NCBI RefSeq assembly: GCF_905220705.1
Contig: NZ_CAJNAT010000026.1
Span: 52,034 to 116,033 of the forward strand
Reading direction: 5' to 3'
Length of the DNA stretch: 64,000 nt
Source: Paraburkholderia domus
GTDB taxonomy: Bacteria > Pseudomonadota > Gammaproteobacteria > Burkholderiales > Burkholderiaceae
How positions within the stretch are numbered: position 1 is the first letter of the stretch; each line of letters starts with the position of its first letter. Below the pieces are notes generated by a model. It was not told the origin of the DNA. It made no database searches and saw nothing but the letters and a program-made list of their open reading frames with translations. Positions 53,063 to 60,800 of the stretch are shown here, piece by piece. Both the position numbers and the translations under genes were made by a program.

Positions 53063-54268
53063 TTACTTCGACGCCACCAGCACCCACAAACGGGCGAGGT
53101 CGGCTGAACCGTCGGTGCCCTTCACGGCACGGAAGGTTTGCACTGCACGCGCTTTGTCGCCTGCCATGTAGTACGCCTCGCCGAGATGCAATTGCGCCTG
53201 ATCCGGGTGATCGATTCCGCCCTTCGCAATCGCTGCGTCCATGGCTGTAAGACCTTGCTTGGCCTGTCCTGCGAAGACCTCGTTGAAACCGACGTCGACT
53301 GGCGCGACAGGATTCGCGGGATCGGCCGGTGCCTGCATCCGTTTTGCGGCGAGCGCCTGCAGCCGCTTCTCGCGATCTGCCTGCGCATCGTGGCCTAAAA
53401 CACCTGACGCAAAGCCCTGATCGATGACCTGCTTACCTTCGGCTGTCGTGCCGGCCACGATCGCGAGTTGCGTCATCTCCATGTAGTCGTCGGCGGTGGT
53501 GAGCGAACCCGTCGCGCGGCGCAGCCGGTAGGTGTCGATATCAAGCGCTGATGAATAGCCGGGCTTGCTGCGAATCGCGTTGAACAGATCGTCCCAGTAA
53601 GACTGCTTCGGATGATAGGCAACCAGCTTTTCGAGCGTGCTGCGGTACGTCACGTCATCTTTCACACGTTGCGCGCACGTGCCGAGCAATTGCAGTTGCG
53701 ACTCGTCGGGTGCGTGACCGGCGCGCACTTGCGCATCGACGCTCGGCTTGAGCAGGCTCACCACATTGCCGCAATCGTTCGACAGGTAGTAAGACTGCAC
53801 AAGCAAGGTGTGCATGTCGGGATCGCTGCCGCCTGACTTCAGGTAGCGCTGTGCGACCTTCGCAGCCTGTGCGTAGTTTTTCTGCTGGAAGTAGATGCCT
53901 GCCAGCGCCGCGGTGGTGCGCTGCTCGTCAGCACCGGTCAGATGTCCTGAACTCAGCAAGGTTTCGTAGGCCTGGGCGGCCACACCGGATTCGCCGGCCG
54001 CCGCCGCCGCGGCGCCGCGCATCTCCTGAATCATGTAGCTTTCATAGGGCGTTTTGCCCGGCACGGCGTCGGCCTGATCGATCTTCGTCAACGCATCCTT
54101 GTACTTATGCGCGCGATACAGGTCCTGCGCGGCGTTCAGCGGCTTCGCCACATCCGGCCGCAAGGTGTCCGCAGCTTCAGACGTGACCGGCAGCACGACG
54201 AGCGCTGACAGCCCGCCGATAGCGGCCGCGATGACGGCGCGCTTGAACCGTTGATGGATCGTTAGCAT
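53063..54268 (-). CDS. periplasmic TPR protein of the TonB operon
   Basis: 401 residues. Signal peptide (about 1-33, ending S-E-A-A) and then helical repeats of TPR character (A-Q-D-L-Y-R-A-H-K-Y-K-D-A-L; G-I-Y-F-Q-Q-K-N-Y-A-Q-A-A-K-V; H-L-G-E-A-Y-Y-M-A-G-D-K-A-R-A). Proteins of this type follow exbD genes in several proteobacterial TonB operons and are thought to assist TonB-linked uptake. It starts 9 bp after the second exbD. Partner and exact role are unknown. Confidence 0.75.
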   Translation of the reverse strand: MLTIHQRFKRAVIAAAIGGLSALVVLPVTSEAADTLRPDVAKPLNAAQDLYRAHKYKDALTKIDQADAVPGKTPYESYMIQEMRGAAAAAAGESGVAAQAYETLLSSGHLTGADEQRTTAALAGIYFQQKNYAQAAKVAQRYLKSGGSDPDMHTLLVQSYYLSNDCGNVVSLLKPSVDAQVRAGHAPDESQLQLLGTCAQRVKDDVTYRSTLEKLVAYHPKQSYWDDLFNAIRSKPGYSSALDIDTYRLRRATGSLTTADDYMEMTQLAIVAGTTAEGKQVIDQGFASGVLGHDAQADREKRLQALAAKRMQAPADPANPVAPVDVGFNEVFAGQAKQGLTAMDAAIAKGGIDHPDQAQLHLGEAYYMAGDKARAVQTFRAVKGTDGSADLARLWVLVASK

Positions 54269-54277
54269 GGCACTTCC

Positions 54278-54706
54278 TTATTGCATGTACTGCTCGTTGC
54301 CGATCAGGCCGATTTTCGTCGCACCCAGTCGTTGGGCGGACGCCATCACCGCCGCGACATCCCTGTACGGCACCAGCTTGTTAGGCCGCAGATGGATTTC
54401 CGCCTGCACCGGTTCGGCCGCCACCTGCGCAAGCCTGGATTCGAGCGCCGCGCGGTCCGGCACTGGCTGGCCGTTCCAGGTCGTGGTGCCGTCGAAGTCA
54501 ATATCGATCTGCACCACTTCCGGCTGCGTGATCGGCGGCGGCGGATTGCCGACCGGCAAGTTCATCTTGATGGCGTGCGTCTGAATCGGAATCGTGATGA
54601 TCAACATGATCAGCAACACCAACATCACGTCGATCAGCGGCGTGGTGTTGATGTCGACCATCACATCCGGTTCGATGCTGCCGCCGGAAGATACGTTCAT
54701 TCCCAT
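54278..54706 (-). CDS. exbD: biopolymer transport protein ExbD (second copy)
   Basis: 142 residues from ATG at 54706, chosen for AGAGG six bases upstream. One N-terminal membrane helix (about 22-42) contains the proton-channel Asp in D-I-N-T-T-P-L-I-D-V-M-L, followed by a periplasmic domain. ExbB/ExbD use the proton gradient to energise TonB. It starts 11 bp after the first exbD; tandem diverged exbD genes are common in Xanthomonas and Burkholderia TonB systems. Confidence 0.9.
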   Translation of the reverse strand: MGMNVSSGGSIEPDVMVDINTTPLIDVMLVLLIMLIITIPIQTHAIKMNLPVGNPPPPITQPEVVQIDIDFDGTTTWNGQPVPDRAALESRLAQVAAEPVQAEIHLRPNKLVPYRDVAAVMASAQRLGATKIGLIGNEQYMQ

Positions 54707-54717
54707 GATCGCCTCTC

Positions 54718-55140
54718 TTAGCCGCCGCGCGCGGGCGGCTCGGTAATAAACGAAACCTTGGCGATACCGGCGCGTTCGCACTCGGTAATGACCCGGCCGA
54801 TGAATTCATAACGCGCGCTCTGGTCACCACGAACGTGCACTTCCGGTTGCGGCGTCATGACCGACACGGTTTTCAGGCGTGCCAGCAGCGTCGGCGCATC
54901 CACCTGCTTCTCGTTCCAGAAGAAATCGCCGTCGTGGTTGACCGCAATGACGATGCTTTTGGGCGTCGTTTGCAACGGCTGGATCGTCTCCTTCGGCAGT
55001 TGCACCGGCACCGTATGCGTCACCACTGGAATCGTGATCAGAAAGATGATCAGCAGGACCAGCATCACATCGACGAGCGGCGTGGTGTTGATACTGGAGA
55101 TGACCTCGTCGCTATCATCCTGCCCAACGCTCATAGCCAT
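54718..55140 (-). CDS. exbD: biopolymer transport protein ExbD (first copy)
   Basis: 140 residues. Membrane helix at about 20-40 with the conserved Asp in I-N-T-T-P-L-V-D-V-M-L, and periplasmic domain ending P-P-A-R-G-G. It is recognisably related to the downstream exbD but well diverged, so the two may form mixed pentamer-associated dimers or act with different TonB partners. It starts 12 bp after exbB. Confidence 0.9.
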   Translation of the reverse strand: MAMSVGQDDSDEVISSINTTPLVDVMLVLLIIFLITIPVVTHTVPVQLPKETIQPLQTTPKSIVIAVNHDGDFFWNEKQVDAPTLLARLKTVSVMTPQPEVHVRGDQSARYEFIGRVITECERAGIAKVSFITEPPARGG

Positions 55141-55152
55141 GACCGACTCCGC

Positions 55153-56058
55153 TTATTGGACCAGCGATGCTTGACGAGCCGAGGCGCGCGTCGAGCGCCG
55201 GCTGCCGGCGAGCAAGACCGTGTGCAGTTGTGCGCCAAACGCGCGAACCCGCTCCATCACCGACTTGTTGCGGCGAACCAGGAAGTTGTAACCGAGCACC
55301 GCCGGCACGGCCACGGCAAGACCGATCGCGGTCATGATCAGCGCCTCGCCCACCGGGCCCGCGACCTTGTCGATCGAGGCCTGGCCGGCGATACCGATTG
55401 CCGTCAGTGCGTGATAAATCCCCCACACCGTACCGAACAGACCGACGAACGGCGCTGTCGAGCCGACCGTGCCGAGGAAAGCCAGACCGTCTTGCAGACG
55501 ATTCGACACGTTGGTGATGGCACGCTCCACCGACGCATCGATCCATGTGTTGCGGTCGACGGCTTCGAGCAGTGCTTCGTCGTGATGCTCGCCTGCCTCG
55601 ATGGCCGTTTCGGCGATGAAACGGAACGGCGACGATTCGTCGAGCAGCTTGGCACCTTCGACCAGTGACGGCGCGGTCCACAGTTGCTCGTCGGCACTCT
55701 TCGCGCGACGGTTCGCACGGAACTGCTCGAGGAACTTGGTGATCATGATGTACCAACTGCCCATCGACATGAGCACCAGCAGAATCAGCACAAAACGTGC
55801 GACGAAGTCACCGTTCTTCCAGAGCGCGCCAAGACCGTAAGGGTTGTTGACGGTTTCGGACGTAGCCGGCGCCGGGGGCGGTACCGCAACGTCCGCGGCC
55901 GAGCCGGCCGTTTGCGGTGCGGCGGTAGCCGGCGCCGCGGCCGACGCGGTGGCGTCGCTAGCTTGCGCGTGGGCCATTTGCGGTGCCACAAAGGTATCCA
56001 CCGTGGTTACGGCGAACAACAGGGTTGCCGCCAATGCGGCGAGAGTACGCTTCTTCAT
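55153..56058 (-). CDS. exbB: TonB-system proton channel subunit ExbB
   Basis: 301 residues, MotA/TolQ/ExbB family. A cleavable-looking signal (1-31, ends M-A-H-A-Q) and an Ala/Pro/Thr-rich periplasmic extension precede the first channel helix (about 88-108, LILLVLMSMGSWYIMITKF). A cytoplasmic domain follows, then two more helices with G-S-T-A-P-F-V-G-L-F-G-T-V-W-G and A-L-I-M-T-A-I-G-L-A-V-A-V-P. It forms the proton channel with ExbD. The N-terminal extension is longer than in E. coli ExbB, as in the Pseudomonas-type form. Confidence 0.92.
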   Translation of the reverse strand: MKKRTLAALAATLLFAVTTVDTFVAPQMAHAQASDATASAAAPATAAPQTAGSAADVAVPPPAPATSETVNNPYGLGALWKNGDFVARFVLILLVLMSMGSWYIMITKFLEQFRANRRAKSADEQLWTAPSLVEGAKLLDESSPFRFIAETAIEAGEHHDEALLEAVDRNTWIDASVERAITNVSNRLQDGLAFLGTVGSTAPFVGLFGTVWGIYHALTAIGIAGQASIDKVAGPVGEALIMTAIGLAVAVPAVLGYNFLVRRNKSVMERVRAFGAQLHTVLLAGSRRSTRASARQASLVQ

Positions 56059-56135
56059 GCCTGCTCCAAGTTCATTAGTACAACTTCTAAACCAAGACTG
56101 ATAAATCGCTACCGGTACCGAACAGCCTGTGGGGT

Positions 56136-56843
56136 TCAGTTCAGGTTAAACGAGAACGGAACTTGCACACGGACAGCCTGGCCTTGGGAAACGCACGTGA
56201 ACTGCTTGACCGCGTTGAACGCAGCCCGATCGAGTGAGGAATCGTCCGCCGATTTGGCAACACGTTCATTCGTAATATGGCCCTGCGGATCGACTACGAA
56301 TTCAATCAGCACATCACCCGTCACGTTGTTCTCCTGCGCTTCCTTCGGGTAGCGGATCGACGAACGGACCTGATCCGAGTTCGGGCACACCACCCCGACT
56401 TCAGCGCTCACGGGCTTGCTCGGCGCGGGAGGCGCCGGCGGTGCGGCCGCTACGGCGGGTGCCGAAACGACCGGTGCGGACTGGTGCGTGATGGTCGGCT
56501 GCGGCGGTGTCTGCACCTGCACTTCCGGCGGCGGCACGAACGGCGGCGGCGGCGGTGCGAACTTCGGCGGCGGCAATTGCACGGTGGGCAACGGCGGCGG
56601 CGGAGGCGGCTTCACCGGCTCGATGATTTTCGTTTCAATAGGATGCTGGATGACCTGCACGACCTTGGTGGCAAGGCCATTGATGAGTGCATAGATCAGC
56701 ACGATGTGCAGCAGCAGAACAACTGCGATTCCGCCGAAGCGGCGTACTGGGTTTTGCTGCTTGCGCCCAAACTCACGCGGGCGTCCTGGCCTTTCCATAC
56801 GGGCCGTTGCTGCCGGAAAATGCCCTTCGACTTTCGTACCCAC
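56136..56843 (-). CDS. tonB: energy transducer TonB
   Basis: 235 residues from GTG at 56843, chosen because GGAGGAG lies six bases upstream; ORF extension to 56,903 lacks such a site. One membrane helix (about 37-56, GGIAVVLLLHIVLIYALI) is followed by a long Pro-rich span (K-P-P-P-P-P-P-L-P; A-P-P-P-P-P-F-V-P-P). The C-terminal TonB domain (about 150-235) has R-S-S-I-R-Y-P-K-E-A and G-D-V-L-I-E-F-V-V-D. It transmits energy from ExbBD to outer-membrane receptors, likely including the one at 49,059. Confidence 0.92.
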   Translation of the reverse strand: MGTKVEGHFPAATARMERPGRPREFGRKQQNPVRRFGGIAVVLLLHIVLIYALINGLATKVVQVIQHPIETKIIEPVKPPPPPPLPTVQLPPPKFAPPPPPFVPPPEVQVQTPPQPTITHQSAPVVSAPAVAAAPPAPPAPSKPVSAEVGVVCPNSDQVRSSIRYPKEAQENNVTGDVLIEFVVDPQGHITNERVAKSADDSSLDRAAFNAVKQFTCVSQGQAVRVQVPFSFNLN

Positions 56844-57811
56844 CTTTACTCCTCCGGCGTGAACCGTCCATTTCTGTAACTGCAGCGCGCTTACATACGG
56901 CAACCAACGTTCACTTCAGACAACCGCATCCATCGTCCGCGCCATTGATTTGCATTCCTATATTTAATCTATAGGGCCCAACCCTGATTCAATGACACGC
57001 GTACGGCTGCGCAATGCTCCAGCGGTCATTCACACCAGCCGAATGGTCATCTAAGTAGAACTACTAATAGATTGAGTTCGACCCGCTCATTTCCGTCTGG
57101 CATGAACTGCTGGAGACAATTTGATCGAAGCGCGCTGAGGCTCCTGAACTTTTTGCGCGATTGTCACCTGCGTTTCATGGGAGGCAACAATAGCAGGACA
57201 AAAAATGCGGGGTCAAACTTTTTTTGATGGGAGCATACTAAGTTTAGAGAGAACACTCTAACTAATGCCCTATTCGCGTCGCTTTAAAAGAATAAGCGTG
57301 TGTCGAACAGATGCGCGTACGCTTTTCGTGTCTCGCCAATTGGGACGCGGCCGCTATTGCGGCCTTCCGTGGCACGTCATGAACGGCCGGCTGATCGCTG
57401 GTGATGCATGGCGCGACAGCCCGCCAGGCGGGCCTTTCGCGATGGCGGCATGGCAACCGGCGGGATCGCGGACAGCATGTCTAACGTGATGATCAAGCAC
57501 CGAGCGAGGGCCAGCGTCGAAGGCGAGAAGATAGCAGAAGGAAAACGGCGTTTGAAAATCTTTTTAGCGGTATTTACGACACTCTAAATGAACATTTCAA
57601 TTACGCCATTTATATAATTACAAACTCGTTCTTATTAATTACATATTGCCAACGTCATTGAAATGACCGGCTCCGACATGCCGGGCGCCTCGGCGGCACG
57701 TGTTCGTGGAACGCAAGGAGCAGATGGCCGCGCGTAGCTCCCGCGCGTGCCCCCTCCAGATTGAACGACCAGGCCGGAACGGCGCAAAGTTCATTGCGCC
57801 GCTCCGTAGCC
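56844..57811. other. long intergenic region between tonB and uvrA
   Basis: About 970 bp with no credible gene. It holds the tonB promoter and AT-rich stretches around 57,180-57,260 and 57,540-57,660. TTAGAG-AGAACA-CTCTAA (57244-57261) is an inverted repeat, and CACTCTAA recurs near 57,580. GGCGCAA/TTGCGCC (57781-57800) forms a stem just after the uvrA stop. No Fur-like site was recognised. Confidence 0.45.
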
Positions 57812-60800
57812 TCAACCGTTGGTTCCTTCGCTCGCGGTCACTGCCGTGTCGTTCGGCGTTCGCGCAAGCACGGAACGCAACGCCGCACCTGTGTGACTAG
57901 CGGCAACGCGAGTCAGACCTTCGGGATCCGTAGCGGCGACGATCGTACCGCCACCCACACCGCCTTCGGGGCCGAGATCGATGATCCAGTCCGCCTCGGC
58001 AATCACGTCGAGATCGTGCTCGATGACGACGACGCTATGGCCGCCATCCGCGAGACGATGCAGCACGCGAATCAGCTTCGCGACGTCCGCCATATGCAAG
58101 CCGACAGTCGGTTCGTCCAGCACATACAGCGTGTGAGGCGGCTTCTGACCACGCCGGGTGATGTCGTCGCGCACCTTGCTCAACTCGGTAACGAGCTTGA
58201 TACGCTGTGCTTCACCGCCCGACAGCGTAGGCGACGGCTGGCCAAGCGTCAGATAACCGAGCCCGACGTCTTTCATCAATTGCAAGGGATGCGCGATGTT
58301 CGAGATCGGCGCGAAGAACTCGACGGCTTCGTCGATTTCCATGGTTAGCACGTCGCCGATGTTCTTGCCGCGCCACGTGACCGCCAGCGTCTCCGGGTTG
58401 AAGCGCTGCCCGTGACAAACGTCGCACGGCACCTTCACATCAGGCAGGAAGCTCATGCCGATAGTGCGCACGCCTTGCCCTTCACAAGCGGGGCAACGTC
58501 CTTCGCCGGTGTTGAACGAGAAACGCGATGCGGTATAGCCACGCGCGCGCGCTTCAAGCGTGCCGGCGAACAGCTTGCGGATCGCATCCCACACGCCGAT
58601 GTAGGTCGCCGGACACGACCTCGGTGTTTTGCCGATCGGTGTCTGATCGACTTCGAGCACACGGTCGATGGTTTCCCAGCCGGTGATCGAATCGCACCCT
58701 TGCCATGCATGCGTGACGTTCAGCGGCGCACGCGGCGCTGTGCGCGCCAACACGCTCGAACGCCGGTTCGCCGCCGGCTGGGTCTCGGCCGCCGCACGCG
58801 CACGCCGCGTGGCCGGCGACGACAGCACCGAGCGCCCCACCGCATCCAGCAAATTGGCCATCAGCACGTCGCGCGCGAGCGTCGATTTGCCCGAACCGCT
58901 CACGCCAGTCACCGCCACCAGCCGTGAAAGAGGAATGCCGACGGTGACGTTCTGCAGGTTGTGCAGCTTGCCGCCGTGTACCGTCAGCCAGTTCTCCGGC
59001 ACTGCAGTTGCGCGTTTGGCCGGCGCGACCACTTCGCGGCGCGGCTGCAACGGATGCACGATCGGATGGGCGAGAAACTGCCCGGTCAGCGAATCGGGCT
59101 GCGCCGACAGATCGGCCACGCTGCCCTGCGCGACCAGCGTGCCGCCCCGCTTGCCCGCGCCCGGTCCGATATCGATGATGTGATCAGCACGCCGAATCGT
59201 GTCTTCGTCATGCTCGACCACCACCAGCGTATTGCCCTTCTCACCCAGTTTGCGCAAGGCGTTGAGCAAAATTTGATTGTCGCGCGGATGCAGGCCGATG
59301 GTCGGCTCGTCGAGCACGTAGCACACACCTTGCAGGTTGCTGCCGAGTTGCGCGGCGAGCCGGATGCGCTGCGCTTCGCCGCCCGACAGGCTCGGCGCCG
59401 CACGATCGAGACTCAGATAACCGAGCCCGACTTCTTCCAGAAATTGCAGACGGCTGCCGATTTCGCTGACCACGTCGCGCGCGATTTCCGCGTCTCGACC
59501 GGTCATCTCCAGCGTATCGATCCACGCGCGCGTGTCGGACACGGTCCATTGCGCGACGTCGACGATGGCCTGCTCGCCGAACGTGACCGCGCGTGCGGTT
59601 GGGTTCAGACGCGTACCCGCGCAATCCGCACACGGTTCGTCGACGAGGCCTTCCGGCTCCTGCTCCTCGGAAGGCAAGCTCTGCTCACGGCCGCGGTTGT
59701 CGTCGACGATCACGGTATCGTCGTACGCCGCGCGTTGTTCGCGCGTCAAAGCGAGGCCCGTGCCGACACACGTCGTACACCAGCCATGCTTGCTGTTGTA
59801 CGAGAACATGCGCGGATCGAGTTCGGGGTAACTCGTGCCGCATACCGGACAGGCGCGCTTGGTAGACAGTACCTTCACCGTGCCGAGTTTCGCCGTGGGC
59901 CGGCCGCCGCTGATCGCGTCGTGCAAACCGTCGAGCGGCGCCAGCAGATGCATGACACCCTTGCCGATTTCCAGCGTCTGATCGAGCGCATGGCGCAGTG
60001 CCGCTTCGTTGTCCGGCGACACGACGAGGTCGGTCACCGGCAGCTCGATGGTGTGCTCGCGGAAACGATCGAGCTTCGGCCACGGGTCTACCGGCACGAA
60101 CTCGCCGTCCACACGCAGATGCGTATTGCCACGCGCTTTCGCCCACTTCGCGAGATCGGTATAGACGCCCTTGCGATTCACGACCAGCGGCGCGAGAAAA
60201 CCGACGTGCTGCCCTTTGTGATCGCGCAGCAATTGCGCCGCAATCGATTCGACACTTTGCGACGTGACCGGCGTGCCATCGTGGATGCAATGCTGCAGAC
60301 CGAGCTTCACATACAGCAGGCGCAGGAAGTGCCAGACCTCAGACGTGGTCGCCACCGTACTCTTGCGGCCGCCGCGCGACAAACGCTGTTCGATCGCGAC
60401 GGTGGGCGGAATGCCATACACCGCGTCGACCTCTGGGCGCCCGGCCGGCTGCACGATAGAACGTGCATACGCGTTCAGCGATTCGAGGTAACGACGCTGC
60501 CCTTCGTGGAACAGAATGTCGAAGGCCAGCGTGGACTTTCCGGAACCGGACACGCCGGTAATCACGTTGAATTTGCCGTGCGGAATATCCACGTCCAGCG
60601 CTTTCAGATTGTGCTCGCGCGCGTTGACGATGCGCACCACATCCTCGCCTTCGATAGCCCGCCGCGCGCGCGCCGCGCTCAGTGCCTTTTGCAGCGGGAT
60701 GCCTTGCGACGCCGGATCGGCTGCGGCGTTCATGGCGCGGTCATATTGCAGCAGCGCTTCGCCGGTATGCGATTCCGGGCAGAGCTTGACTGCTTCCGGC

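Noticed and set aside
56844..57811. Fur box controlling tonB
   Set aside because: No stretch resembling GATAATGATAATCATTATC was found by eye in the region or upstream of the receptor.
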